64,000 nucleotides of DNA from JAAZKA01 sp034926225 (GCA_034926225.1 JAYFRF010000010.1:112280-176279); one strand, 5' to 3'. Counted from the first letter of the stretch, positions 42,715 to 51,752 are shown. A program made the numbers and translations. The notes: generated by a model from the sequence alone, not told the origin.

Positions 42715-43356
42715 ATGTTTTCTCTGTCGCCACGCCTTGCGGCGGTCGCCCGGATGATCCCTCGGGGCGCGGCGCTTGCGGATATCGGTTCCGATCACGC
42801 GTATCTTCCCATTTATATGATCATGAACGAGGCGGTCGCATCTGCGATCGCCTCAGACATAAGCGCAGCCTGTATCGCCCGCGCCAAAGCCAACGCCGCG
42901 GCCTATAGCGTCGCCGATCGTATCACCTTTCGCCAGGCCGACGGCCTTTCCGGCATCTCCCCCGATGAATGCGATACCATAGTACTTGCCGGGATGGGCG
43001 GCGAAACGATGGGCGCGATCCTCGACACCACGCTGTGGGCGCTTGATAAGCGGCTCCTGCTGCAGCCCGCTTCCCGCGCCCCATTCCTGCGTCGGTATCT
43101 CTATGCCCACGGCTGCACGATTGGAGAGGAATGCATTGTCCTCGACGCGGGCAGACTGTATCCTGTACTTTCCGCAACAAAGGGCGCCCCACCCGAGGGG
43201 GAGCTCTATGAATACGCATCTCCCGCGCTGCTTGGCCGCGTCGCGGACCCGCAGGTTCGCACATACCTGGAACGTACCGCTGCGCTGCTTGCAAAAGAAG
43301 TCGGACATGATCATCGGGAACTCATCGCAGCTCTCGTTGCCGCGATATCGATATAA
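42715..43356 (+). CDS. trmK: tRNA (adenine(22)-N1)-methyltransferase
   Basis: A 213-residue SAM enzyme: LSPRLAAVARMIPRGAALAD, DIGSDHAYLPIYM (motif I), ASDISAACIARAKANAAAY, and DTIVLAGMGGETMGAIL. It methylates A22 of tRNAs such as tRNA-Ser in the cytoplasm. The ATG at 42715 gives a normal length. trmK followed directly by a Nif3-like gene is the same order as in Bacillus. The preceding thiT gene and the riboswitch may put this housekeeping gene under thiamine control by read-through. Confidence 0.93.
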   Translation: MFSLSPRLAAVARMIPRGAALADIGSDHAYLPIYMIMNEAVASAIASDISAACIARAKANAAAYSVADRITFRQADGLSGISPDECDTIVLAGMGGETMGAILDTTLWALDKRLLLQPASRAPFLRRYLYAHGCTIGEECIVLDAGRLYPVLSATKGAPPEGELYEYASPALLGRVADPQVRTYLERTAALLAKEVGHDHRELIAALVAAISI

Positions 43357-43370
43357 AGGAGTACACCGCC

Positions 43371-44129
43371 ATGCGGATGCAGGAAATTTTCGACCATCTC
43401 AATACTCTCGCCCCCGTCTCGACCGCGATGGAATACGATAACCCCGGTTTCCTCGTCGGCGATCCGAACCGTACCGTTACCGGCATCCTCGTGGCGCTCG
43501 ACTGTACCCCCGAGGTGATCGCCGAAGCCGTAACACGCGGCGCCAATCTGATCGTGACCCATCATCCCGTGATCTTTAACCCCCTATTAAAAATCGTCGC
43601 CGGCTCCCTCGACGGAGACCGTATCCGCGCGCTCCTCGGCGGGGGGATTTCGGTGATTTCGATGCATACCAATCTCGACCGCGCGGCGGGCGGCGTCAAC
43701 GACTGCCTTGCCGATCGGCTCTCGCTGCGCAATGTGCGCTTGCTTCCCGATGGCGAAGGCATCGGACGCGTGGGCGAGCTGCCCGCGCCGCTGGGTACAG
43801 ATTCGTTTTTGACCCATGTCAAGGCAAGTCTCGACGTCGAAACCGTCCGCACGACTCGTGTCGAAAAGCGTGTCGCCAGAGTCGCCGTCGGCGGAGGCTC
43901 CTGCGCGGATTATCTGAACGCGGCCGCCGCCGCGGGCTGCGACGCCCTCGTTACCGCCGAATGCAAACACAAGCAGTTTATCGAAGCCGCGCATCTCGGC
44001 CTTTTACTCGTCGACGCGACCCATTACGGCACCGAAAACGTCGTCGTGCGCCCGCTTGCCGAATATATCCGAAAGCTTTGCCCCCAGGTCAACGTCGCGG
44101 AAACCTTGAATCCCGTCCGCTTTTTCTAA
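43371..44129 (+). CDS. Nif3-like dinuclear metal-centre protein
   Basis: A 252-residue protein of the Nif3/YqfO (GTP cyclohydrolase 1 type 2 homologue) family. NLIVTHHPVIFNPLLKIV and the C-terminal DATHYGTEN carry the His residues of the dinuclear metal site. It forms toroidal hexamers; the biochemical function is still uncertain. This is the short form without the central insertion. AAGGAG lies upstream of the ATG. It sits directly after trmK, as in many Firmicutes. Confidence 0.92.
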   Translation: MRMQEIFDHLNTLAPVSTAMEYDNPGFLVGDPNRTVTGILVALDCTPEVIAEAVTRGANLIVTHHPVIFNPLLKIVAGSLDGDRIRALLGGGISVISMHTNLDRAAGGVNDCLADRLSLRNVRLLPDGEGIGRVGELPAPLGTDSFLTHVKASLDVETVRTTRVEKRVARVAVGGGSCADYLNAAAAAGCDALVTAECKHKQFIEAAHLGLLLVDATHYGTENVVVRPLAEYIRKLCPQVNVAETLNPVRFF

Positions 44130-44147
44130 AACAGATCGGAGTAACCT

Positions 44148-45875
44148 ATGGCCTTTGACGCAATCTGCCTGCGCGCCACCCTCGCGGAGCTGTCCCCCGC
44201 GCTCGTCGGCGCGAAAATCGATAAGGTACAGCAGCCTACGTCGGATACCCTCTATTTCGCCGTACGTACCCATATCGGCAACCGCCGTCTGCTGATCAAT
44301 ACCGGCGCGCATGCCCCGCGTATCCAGTTCACCGACGCGACTCGCGAAAATCCCGCGCAGCCGCCGATGTTTTGCATGCTTCTACGCAAATACCTCGTCG
44401 GCGCCAGGATCGCCGAGGTGGCCCAGCCCGGCGGCGACCGCGTCGTTCGTTTCGAATTGATATGTACCGACGAGCTCGGCGACAGCGCGCGCCGCTCCCT
44501 CGTGGTCGAGCTGATGGGGCGCTACGCCAATGTGATCCTACTCGATGCCGACGGTGTCATCCTCGACTGTCTCCGCCGTGTCGACGCCGAGATGAGCCCC
44601 ATCCGTCAGCTTTTGCCGGGGCTTTACTATCATGCGCCCGCGCTGTTTGACAAGCTCTCCCTCGAGGATTCCGACGAAACCAGGGTAGGGGAGATCCTTC
44701 GCGCCGGGGAGACCTTAACCGATAAGCTTTTGCTCGCCAAATTTGCGTGGCTGTCCCCGCTCGTCTGCCGGGAGTTGATCGCAAGGTCAAAGGGCAGCGC
44801 ACTGCTGCTGGAGCGCGAGCTATATGACCTGCGCGCGGCTGTGCTTGAAAACCGCTATACCCCGACTATGGTGCTGGAACAACGCCGCGATCCCTGCGGA
44901 CGCGAAACGCAAATTTGTGTCGATTACAGCTATCTGCCGATTACTCAGTACGGAAACCTCCGCGAAACGCGCGCGTTTGAGAGCTTCTCCGCGCTGCTCG
45001 ACGCCTTTTATGCCGCGCGTGAAGCGGAAGAACATCGTGTTCAGCGGTCTCAGGGTGTGCGCAAGGTTGTCTCCGGCGCCCGGACGAAGCTTATCAAGAA
45101 GCTTGCCGCGCAGCAGCAGGAGCTCTCCGGCGCCGAGGACCGCGACAAATACCGGCGCGCGGGCGACCTCATCATGGCGAACATCTGGAAGCTTGATCGT
45201 GGCATGAGCGAAGCGGTCGTTACCGATTATATGGCCGAAGGCTGCCCCGAGGTTACAATTAAGCTTGACCCGCGTTACTCACCGCAGGACAACGCCCAAA
45301 AGCAGTATAAAGCCTACACCCGCCAGAAACGCGCCGAGGAAATGCTTAAAAAAATGATCGCCGAGGGCGAAGACGAGCTTGTTTACCTCGACAGCGTTCT
45401 CGACGCGCTGACACGCTGCAATTCGGAGGCCGAACTCGCCGCTATTCGGACCGAGCTTGCCGCAAACGGCTATGCATCCCAAAAATGGGCGGCATCCGGT
45501 AAAAAGCAACGTGAAAAACCCGTCGCGCCGCTCCATTACGCCGCTCCCGACGGCTTTGACGTCTATGTAGGCCGTAACAATACGCAAAACGAACAGTTGA
45601 CCCTGAAAACAGCCGCTAAATCCGACTGGTGGTTTCATGTCCAGAAGGCCGCGGGCGCGCATGTGATCCTTGCCTGCGAAGGTCAGACCCCCTCGGACAG
45701 CGTACTCGAATACGCCGCGCGCCTTGCCGCCGGACATTCCGCCGCAGCCACCGGAGGACTCGTCGCGGTCGACTATACCCAAATCCGCAATGTCCGCAAA
45801 CAGCCCGGCGGAAAAACCGGTATGGTACTGTATACAAGCTATAAAACCGCTTATGTTCAGCCTGCGGAAGACTAA
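44148..45875 (+). CDS. rqcH: NFACT-family ribosome quality-control protein
   Basis: A 575-residue protein with the NFACT layout. The NFACT-N domain starts at LTAKIDKVQQPT-like residues 15-30 (ALVGAKIDKVQQPTSD). A central coiled coil spans about 290-430. The C-terminal NFACT-R domain starts near GFDVYVGRNNTQNEQLTL. RqcH/Rqc2 proteins bind stalled 50S-peptidyl-tRNA and add C-terminal alanine tails to the nascent chain; they are also known as FbpA-like proteins. The size matches Bacillus RqcH. GGAGTAA precedes the ATG. Confidence 0.92.
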   Translation: MAFDAICLRATLAELSPALVGAKIDKVQQPTSDTLYFAVRTHIGNRRLLINTGAHAPRIQFTDATRENPAQPPMFCMLLRKYLVGARIAEVAQPGGDRVVRFELICTDELGDSARRSLVVELMGRYANVILLDADGVILDCLRRVDAEMSPIRQLLPGLYYHAPALFDKLSLEDSDETRVGEILRAGETLTDKLLLAKFAWLSPLVCRELIARSKGSALLLERELYDLRAAVLENRYTPTMVLEQRRDPCGRETQICVDYSYLPITQYGNLRETRAFESFSALLDAFYAAREAEEHRVQRSQGVRKVVSGARTKLIKKLAAQQQELSGAEDRDKYRRAGDLIMANIWKLDRGMSEAVVTDYMAEGCPEVTIKLDPRYSPQDNAQKQYKAYTRQKRAEEMLKKMIAEGEDELVYLDSVLDALTRCNSEAELAAIRTELAANGYASQKWAASGKKQREKPVAPLHYAAPDGFDVYVGRNNTQNEQLTLKTAAKSDWWFHVQKAAGAHVILACEGQTPSDSVLEYAARLAAGHSAAATGGLVAVDYTQIRNVRKQPGGKTGMVLYTSYKTAYVQPAED

Positions 45876-45907
45876 AAAATCGGTATAACACGGAGAGGGG
45901 AAACTTT

Positions 45908-46318
45908 TTGGAGCATCGGATGATGAACCCGCGGGAGCTTGCCGCTATGTCATCTTTGGCGCTGGCACATGTCGGCGACGGGGTGTATGAATTGTATGTA
46001 CGCACGAAACTGGCCCAAAGCGGGCTTTATGCCGTGAAAGACCTCCATCGCGCAACCGTTTCCCTTGTCTGCGCGGCGGCGCAGGCCGCGGCGATGGAGG
46101 CAATCCTGCCGGCTCTGACCGAAGAAGAAACCGCCGTCTATAAACGCGGCCGCAATGCCGATCTCCACCGTATCCCGAACGGCGCCACCGCCGCCGAGTA
46201 TGCCCGCGCCACGGGACTGGAAGCCTTGTTCGGCTGGCTCTACCTTGCCGGCCGGGAGGCCCGCGCCGACGAGCTGTTCGCGCTCACGGACAGCGCAAAG
46301 AAGGAGAAGCCCGAATGA
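45908..46318 (+). CDS. mrnC: Mini-ribonuclease III
   Basis: A 136-residue protein with only the RNase III catalytic domain and no double-stranded RNA-binding domain. LALAHVGDGVYELYVRTKL is the Mini-III signature, and RGRNADLHRIPNGATAAEY follows. It trims 23S rRNA ends in Bacillus. The start is a TTG at 45908 (GGAGAGGGG 7 nt upstream); an ATG at 45920 is also plausible. Its stop overlaps the next ATG by 4 nt. Confidence 0.9.
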   Translation: MEHRMMNPRELAAMSSLALAHVGDGVYELYVRTKLAQSGLYAVKDLHRATVSLVCAAAQAAAMEAILPALTEEETAVYKRGRNADLHRIPNGATAAEYARATGLEALFGWLYLAGREARADELFALTDSAKKEKPE

Positions 46319-47235
46319 ACCCTCTTGACTGCCGCATGGACGATACATTCTTATCCGACGCGTGGATCCGCCAAACCGACGGCCTCGCCTGTCTTGGCCC
46401 CTATCTGGACATAACCCTCGCCGCCGCAGCCCGGGTACGCGAAAATTCCGTCCTGCGCGACTATACCGTATCCCTCGCTGCCGCCATGCGCGACAGGGAA
46501 AGCTTTATGACGACGCTTAAAACGCTGGAGTTTCCGCGCCCGGAAGCTGGGGAGCCGCCCCTCGCGTACGACTTTATCCCCCTACTCGCTCTTTTAACCC
46601 AGCTCGCCTCTTCGGTCGAACGGATGCGCGCCCGCTATATCCCCGAGAAGGTGATCGACGCCTCGCTCGGCAACACCGCCGAATGCCTGCGTGTCTTCCA
46701 GCGCCGCTATCTTCGTCCCGGCATGGACATGCACTACTTCGCCTGGTCGCAGGGCTTTATCGACGCCCGTATCCTGCGCATCGGCAGTCTCGAATTCGAA
46801 GCCTGCCCCCGTTTTGGCCAGCCCTTCGTCCTGCCTGACCGCGTGATCCTCCCCGATGACCCTGTGATCAGCGTCCACATCCCCGCCGGCGCCGACATTT
46901 CCGACGCCGGCCGTCACGCCGCCTACGGCGAAGCGCGTACCATATTCCGCGCATGCTTCCCCGAGTATGCTTTTCGGGGATTTGCCTGCTGGTCATGGCT
47001 GATGGATCCGCAGCTCTGTGCCATGCTCCCCAATTCAAAAATCGCCGCGTTTCAAGGCGAGTTTATCCGGCTGCCCAATCGATGGGGAGGCGACGCCGTC
47101 TTTGAATACGTCTTCCCCGCGCCTTTCTCGTCTCTCGACGATCTCCCCGAAAACACCACTCTTGAGCGCCGCGTGAAGACACATTATCTCGACGGCAAAA
47201 AGATTGACGAAATGTGCGGAATTATTCCGTTTTAA
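46315..47235 (+). CDS. NAT_N/GNAT_C domain acyltransferase-like protein
   Basis: A 306-residue protein. The N-terminal half is helical. The C-terminal half has SVHIPAGADISDAGRHAAYG and FRGFACWSWLMDPQLCAMLP followed by SKIAAFQGEF. This fits the GNAT_C family of acyltransferase-like proteins common in gut Clostridia. No biochemical function is established. It starts at an ATG overlapping the Mini-III stop, so it is translationally coupled. I do not recognise any active-site motif. Confidence 0.7.
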   Translation: MNPLDCRMDDTFLSDAWIRQTDGLACLGPYLDITLAAAARVRENSVLRDYTVSLAAAMRDRESFMTTLKTLEFPRPEAGEPPLAYDFIPLLALLTQLASSVERMRARYIPEKVIDASLGNTAECLRVFQRRYLRPGMDMHYFAWSQGFIDARILRIGSLEFEACPRFGQPFVLPDRVILPDDPVISVHIPAGADISDAGRHAAYGEARTIFRACFPEYAFRGFACWSWLMDPQLCAMLPNSKIAAFQGEFIRLPNRWGGDAVFEYVFPAPFSSLDDLPENTTLERRVKTHYLDGKKIDEMCGIIPF

Positions 47236-47259
47236 AGCCGATATGAGGAGGTTACAGTG

Positions 47260-47754
47260 ATGAATACCAGACCCGATAAGGATAATTATTACCTCGACAT
47301 CGCCCAGACCGTCGCCGAACGCTGCACCTGCCTGCGCCGGCATTACGGTGCGATTATCGTCAAGAATGATTCCATCGTCTCAACCGGCTATGTCGGCGCA
47401 CCCAGAGGCCGAAAGAACTGTACGGATCTCGGATACTGCTCACGGGAAAAGTTCGAAATCCCACGCGGGGAACGTTATGAAATGTGCCGTTCCGTCCATG
47501 CCGAGACAAATGCGATTATCGCGGCTTCCCGTGAGGAAATGATTGACGCGACGCTCTATCTCGTCGGCATTGAAGTGAAATCCGGTGAGGTGATGACCGA
47601 CGCGATGAGCTGTATGATGTGCAAACGCCAGATCATCAACGCGGGTATTTCCCGCGTGGTCGTCCGCCGCCCGGAAGGCAAATTCGTCGCCGTCGACGTT
47701 CAGAAGGAATGGATCGAAAACGACGATTCACTCACCGGACAGTTCGGATATTGA
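47260..47754 (+). CDS. Deoxycytidylate deaminase-type zinc deaminase
   Basis: A 164-residue cytidine/dCMP deaminase family protein. SVHAETNAIIAASREEM holds the zinc His and catalytic Glu, and SCMMCKRQIINAGISRVVV the two zinc Cys. It turns dCMP into dUMP for thymidylate synthesis; a ComEB-like competence role is not implied here. The ATG at 47260 has GAGGAGG 8 nt upstream. Its last ~55 nt overlap the 3' end of the ABC ATPase gene on the opposite strand. Confidence 0.92.
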   Translation: MNTRPDKDNYYLDIAQTVAERCTCLRRHYGAIIVKNDSIVSTGYVGAPRGRKNCTDLGYCSREKFEIPRGERYEMCRSVHAETNAIIAASREEMIDATLYLVGIEVKSGEVMTDAMSCMMCKRQIINAGISRVVVRRPEGKFVAVDVQKEWIENDDSLTGQFGY

Positions 47755-48413
47755 TCCGCTATCCGCCCGTGCTCCAGCACAATCTGCCGTTTCGCCCGCT
47801 CCGCTACATAGCTGTCATGCGTGATTAACACGACGGTGCGATCCCGCGCGTTTAAATCCTCCAAAAGGCCGAGGATCTGATCCGTACTCCCGCGGTCGAG
47901 ATTTCCTGTCGGCTCGTCCGCGAGGATCAGCGACGGGGATGCCGCGATCGCCCGCGCCACCGCTACACGCTGCTGCTGCCCCCCCGACAGCTCCGATGGC
48001 CGATGCGTACAGCGGTCGGCAAGCCCTACCGCCGAGAGCGCATCGTACGCAAGCGTCCTCCGCTCCTCCGGCGGCAGCCCGCGAAACGTAAGCGGCAATT
48101 CCACATTCTCCAGCGCCGTACAGTACGGCAGCAGATTGAAGCTCTGGAACACAAACCCGATCGCCCTGTTCCGCAGTGATGCCCGCGCCGTTTTCCCAAG
48201 CTTTGTGCAATCCGTACCGTCAAACAGGTACTGTCCCGCGCTCGGCAGATCGAGACACCCTAAAATGTGCATCAGCGTCGATTTCCCTGAACCCGATTGC
48301 CCAACGACCGCGACGAATTCTCCTTTGTTAATTTCAAGCTCGATCCCCTCAAGCGCCCGGACAACGCCTGTCTTCGTCTGATATACCTTCGACACGCCCG
48401 ACAATTGAAGCAT
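47700..48413 (-). CDS. ABC transporter ATPase, MacB/LolD-type
   Basis: A 237-residue ATP-binding protein: VVGQSGSGKSTLMHILGCLD (Walker A), RNRAIGFVFQSFNLLP (Q-loop), SELSGGQQQRVAVARAIAA (signature) and LILADEPTGNLD (Walker B). This is the MacB/LolD/FtsE subgroup, which drives efflux or lipoprotein-type permeases. No permease gene is adjacent. The ATG at 48413 has GGGGGACGGGG upstream. The gene runs convergently into the dCMP deaminase, overlapping its 3' end by 55 nt. Confidence 0.9.
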   Translation of the reverse strand: MLQLSGVSKVYQTKTGVVRALEGIELEINKGEFVAVVGQSGSGKSTLMHILGCLDLPSAGQYLFDGTDCTKLGKTARASLRNRAIGFVFQSFNLLPYCTALENVELPLTFRGLPPEERRTLAYDALSAVGLADRCTHRPSELSGGQQQRVAVARAIAASPSLILADEPTGNLDRGSTDQILGLLEDLNARDRTVVLITHDSYVAERAKRQIVLEHGRIADQYPNCPVSESSFSIHSF

Positions 48414-48506
48414 ATCCCCGTCCCCCTTTTTGCGACTGCGCTTAGTATGTCCCAAACATATGGGAACAATAACCCGATTCCACATAAAAAGGAAGCTTTT
48501 ATCACC

Positions 48507-49316
48507 ATGGCAAACTATCGTATCATCGACGTTCATTCCCATATCTTCCCCGCTAAAATTGCCGAGAAAGCCGTCGCTTCCATCGGAAGCTTCTATGGGA
48601 TCCCTATGACCGGTTCGGCCCTTCCTCACGACCTCGACCGCGAGGAGCGTGCGCACGGAGTCGAGCGCAATCTCGTCTTCTCAACCGCGACGACCCCGCA
48701 TCAGGTGGCCAGTATCAACAACTTTATCCGTGAAAAATGCGCCCAGTACCCCGCCTTCGTCGGTTTCGGTACGCTTCATCCCGCAATGGACGCCCCCTTC
48801 GACGAAATCGAACGCATCTGCGAGCTGGGGCTCCACGGAATCAAGCTCCACCCCGACTTTCAAAGCTTCAACATCGACGACGCCCGCATGCTCCCGATCT
48901 ACCGCCGCCTCGCCGAGTATAAACTCCCCGTACTTTTCCACATGGGCGATACCCGCTATACCTTTTCCCATCCCCAACGGCTTGCCCGCGTTATGGAGAA
49001 GATTCCTGATTTACGGGTGATCGCCGCCCATTTCGGCGGGTTTTCCGTCTGGGATGAGGCCGTCCGTCTCCTCGCCGGAAGCCAGGCATATTTCGATACC
49101 TCCAGCACCCTGCCATTCCTCGAAGCTGCACATGTCCGCGACCTGATCTCCGCCCTCGGCGTGGACAGACTGCTCTTCGGCACCGATTTCCCCATGTGGA
49201 ATATCGGGGAAGAGCTTGACCGCTTCTTTGCGCTGAAGCTTGCGGAGGAAGACAACCGGAAAATTCTCGGCGAAAATTTTTTCCGTGCGTTCCCCGATTT
49301 ATATGACGGCGTATGA
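48507..49316 (+). CDS. Amidohydrolase-family metal-dependent hydrolase
   Basis: A 269-residue TIM-barrel protein: IIDVHSHIFPAKIAEKAV (HxH metal ligands), GLHGIKLHPDFQSFNID, LFHMGDTRYTFSHPQRLA, VIAAHFGGFSVWDEA (His) and RLLFGTDFPMW (the final Asp). It belongs to the amidohydrolase-2 group and is a distant relative of the tandem pair near 15 kb. The substrate is unknown. AAGGA is about 12 nt before the ATG. The next gene starts within its stop codon (ATGA). Confidence 0.85.
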   Translation: MANYRIIDVHSHIFPAKIAEKAVASIGSFYGIPMTGSALPHDLDREERAHGVERNLVFSTATTPHQVASINNFIREKCAQYPAFVGFGTLHPAMDAPFDEIERICELGLHGIKLHPDFQSFNIDDARMLPIYRRLAEYKLPVLFHMGDTRYTFSHPQRLARVMEKIPDLRVIAAHFGGFSVWDEAVRLLAGSQAYFDTSSTLPFLEAAHVRDLISALGVDRLLFGTDFPMWNIGEELDRFFALKLAEEDNRKILGENFFRAFPDLYDGV

Positions 49317-50293
49317 CCAAACGCAGAAAGCGTAAATTCTCCAAAGCCTCTGTCTGGACGAGCGTCGGACTGGGTATCATGGTCATGATTGCGCTGCTCT
49401 TTCAGGCGCCCGGGGTCGGTGGCCTTCTCAAGGAGAGCGCTTCCTCCGTGGCTGCCGGGATTCATATTGACAGCTTTACCGCCGTGACGTCAAATCCCGC
49501 CGTGACGACTGTATATTCCGGCGCCGATCAGGGTACGCTCGAGGTGCATGTCCTCGACTGCGGTCAGGCCGACGCGATCGTCGTCGTGCAGGGTACGCAG
49601 GCGATGCTAATCGACGCGGGCGAGCGGGAGCATGGGCAAAAGGTGCTCGATTACTTAAAAACCCTCGGTGTCGATTCCCTTACGTATGCCGTGTTCACGC
49701 ATCCGCATTCCGATCACATCGGCGGCGCCGCGACGGTGCTGCGGGGGATCGGCGTGGAAAACGTCATTTTGTCCCATGCCACGCATACGACGCAGACCTA
49801 CGAAAATATGCTCGACGCGGTCGATGCATCCGGCGCCGAGGTGCACGGGGCGACCCCCGGGGATGTCTATACTTTGGGCGGCGCGGAATTTACCATTCTA
49901 TCCCCAGACCCCACACGCGATTACGACGACTTAAACGACTATTCCGTCGCCTTCCGTCTGACCTTCGAGGGCTCCAGTATGCTCTTTACCGGCGATATGG
50001 GGTTGACACCTGAAAACGCGATACTTGCGGCAGGTTATGACGTGAAAAGCGACGTCCTCAAGGCGGGGCACCACGGCTCCGCGACGGCGTCCGGGCAGGA
50101 GTTTCTCGACGCGGTTGCGCCGTCCGTGATCGTCATGACCGTGGAAGCGGACTCCGACGACAACCTGCCGAATAAAACGACGCTGGAGCGCTTTCAGAAG
50201 ACCGGCGCCGCTATCTTCCGCTCCGATGAGGACGGTTTGATTGTGATCCGCTTCGACAACGGACAGATATCCGTCGGAACCGAGCGCTCGTAA
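49313..50293 (+). CDS. Membrane-anchored ComEC/Rec2-like metallo-beta-lactamase hydrolase
   Basis: A 326-residue protein. An N-terminal hydrophobic segment (about residues 17-36) acts as anchor. A metallo-beta-lactamase domain follows with LEVHVLDCGQADAIVV, VFTHPHSDHIGGAATVL (HxHxDH) and GDMGLTPEN. It resembles the free-standing version of the ComEC hydrolase domain, so it may hydrolyse DNA or another phosphodiester outside the membrane. No comEC channel domain is present. It forms an operon with a DUF3006 protein, a frequent partner. Confidence 0.85.
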   Translation: MTKRRKRKFSKASVWTSVGLGIMVMIALLFQAPGVGGLLKESASSVAAGIHIDSFTAVTSNPAVTTVYSGADQGTLEVHVLDCGQADAIVVVQGTQAMLIDAGEREHGQKVLDYLKTLGVDSLTYAVFTHPHSDHIGGAATVLRGIGVENVILSHATHTTQTYENMLDAVDASGAEVHGATPGDVYTLGGAEFTILSPDPTRDYDDLNDYSVAFRLTFEGSSMLFTGDMGLTPENAILAAGYDVKSDVLKAGHHGSATASGQEFLDAVAPSVIVMTVEADSDDNLPNKTTLERFQKTGAAIFRSDEDGLIVIRFDNGQISVGTERS

Positions 50294-50305
50294 AAGGAGA
50301 ATTCC

Positions 50306-50518
50306 ATGATTATCGACCGGCTGACCGAAACGCAAGGCTACCTCGAGGACGACGGCGGCGAAATCCGCCCCGTACCGCGCGGGATGCTCCCAAGCGACGC
50401 AAAGGAGGGCGACGTTCTCACTTTTGACGGCGAAAGCTATCATATTGACGCAAAAAAGACCGCGGAACGCCACCAAAAGGTGCTGCAACGCCTCAAACGG
50501 ACGCTGAGGGACCTATGA
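50306..50518 (+). CDS. DUF3006 domain protein
   Basis: A 70-residue protein matching DUF3006: MIIDRLTETQGYLED, then VPRGMLPSDAKEGDVLTFDG and a basic C-terminal helix. DUF3006 genes are commonly found next to ComEC-like metallo-beta-lactamase genes, but their function is unknown. AAAGGAG precedes the ATG. Its stop overlaps the tmcAL start (ATGA). Confidence 0.85.
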   Translation: MIIDRLTETQGYLEDDGGEIRPVPRGMLPSDAKEGDVLTFDGESYHIDAKKTAERHQKVLQRLKRTLRDL

Positions 50519-51696
50519 CGGCGATTATCTGCGAATATAACCCCTTTCATCGCGGTCATGCCCGTCACATCGCGCTTACCCGCGACGCGTTTCCCGATTC
50601 CCCCCTCGTCTGCATCATGAGCGGGCATTTTGTGCAGCGCGGCGATGTCGCGGTTTTGCCAAAACGCGCCCGCGCGGAAGCTGCCCTCTACGCAGGCGCG
50701 GATCTCGTGGTCGAGCTTCCCATGCCCTACGCCGTTGCCGGTGCACAGGGTTTTGCCACTGGCGCCGTCGCCATTGCGCATGCGCTTGGCGTCGATACCC
50801 TTTCTTTTGGCAGCGAGTCGGGCGACCTGACCGGAATCGGACGTACGGCGGAGCTTTTAGACCGTGAGGATTTTAAAACCCTCCTGAAAACGGCGCTCTC
50901 CACCGGCATTACCTTCGCTGTCGCCAGAGCCGCCGTCGTCCGCGTTCTGGAACCGGAGCTTGCACGCTATCTGACCACGCCCAATGATATTCTTGCCGTG
51001 GAATACTGCTGCGCCGCCCGGAAGGCCGGCATCGCGCTCTATGCTGTCGCGCGTGCCGGTGCCGCCCACGACGCGCCCGACGCGGACGGTGACTTCATCT
51101 CCGCTTCCGCGCTGCGCCGACAGCTTCGTGAAGGCCGCGCCGATACCGCCGTTTATATGCCCGCCTATGCCGACGAGATCCTGCAGCATGAAATCGCCGC
51201 CGGCCGCGCGCCGGTATTCGCCGACGCGCTGGACCGCGTCATGCTTGCCTGTCTGCGGGAACTCTCTCCCGCCGATTTCGCGCGCTTCTCCGACGCCACG
51301 GAAGGACTCGAAAACCGCCTTTATCGCGCCGTCCGCGACGAGGGGACCATCCCCGCCGCCTGTGCCGCCGCGAAAACGAAGCGTTATCCCTATGCCCGCA
51401 TCCGCCGTGCCTACTGGAATGCTTTTCTGCGTGTTCCGGCACCGTACTGTCGGGAGGAGCCGCCGTTTGTGCGTGTTCTAGGGCTGACGCCCGCCGGGGG
51501 CGCGATCTTGGGTCGCTGCGCATTGCCCGTGCTGACGAAGCCCGCCCGCATCGATCTGCTGCCGTCCCGCGCGCAGGAATGGTTCGCGTTTGACGAGCGG
51601 GCGGGGGATCTCTATGCGCTGGCTTTCCCGAAGGAGGAAAACCGCGTCGCCGGGTATGAAAAGCGGTACAGCCCCGTATATGTGGAACGGTCATAA
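50515..51696 (+). CDS. tmcAL: tRNA(Met) cytidine acetate ligase
   Basis: A 393-residue protein. AIICEYNPFHRGHARHI is the nucleotidyltransferase HxGH-type motif, IMSGHFVQRGDVAVLPKRAR and DLVVELPMPYAVAGAQGFA are TmcAL signatures, and SALRRQLREG follows. In Bacillus the enzyme activates acetate with ATP and acetylates C34 of elongator tRNA-Met. Length is normal. It ends the amidohydrolase-MBL-DUF3006-tmcAL run at a bidirectional terminator. Confidence 0.93.
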   Translation: MTAIICEYNPFHRGHARHIALTRDAFPDSPLVCIMSGHFVQRGDVAVLPKRARAEAALYAGADLVVELPMPYAVAGAQGFATGAVAIAHALGVDTLSFGSESGDLTGIGRTAELLDREDFKTLLKTALSTGITFAVARAAVVRVLEPELARYLTTPNDILAVEYCCAARKAGIALYAVARAGAAHDAPDADGDFISASALRRQLREGRADTAVYMPAYADEILQHEIAAGRAPVFADALDRVMLACLRELSPADFARFSDATEGLENRLYRAVRDEGTIPAACAAAKTKRYPYARIRRAYWNAFLRVPAPYCREEPPFVRVLGLTPAGGAILGRCALPVLTKPARIDLLPSRAQEWFAFDERAGDLYALAFPKEENRVAGYEKRYSPVYVERS

Positions 51697-51697
51697 A

Positions 51698-51738
51698 AAA
51701 GGAGCCCGAAACCCAATGAAAAGGTTTCGAGCTCCTTT
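51698..51738. terminator. Bidirectional terminator between tmcAL and clpB
   Basis: AAAGGAGCCCGAAACC (51698-51713) pairs with GGTTTCGAGCTCCTTT (51723-51738) with one mismatch, A-run and T-run on either side, between two converging genes. Confidence 0.85.
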
Positions 51739-51752
51739 GCTGTTATGCGGAT

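Noticed and set aside
48414..48656. The in-frame extension upstream of the ABC ATPase start.
   Set aside because: It overlaps the promoter region and the divergent amidohydrolase start, and the ABC fold begins at the ATG at 48413 behind a good ribosome site.
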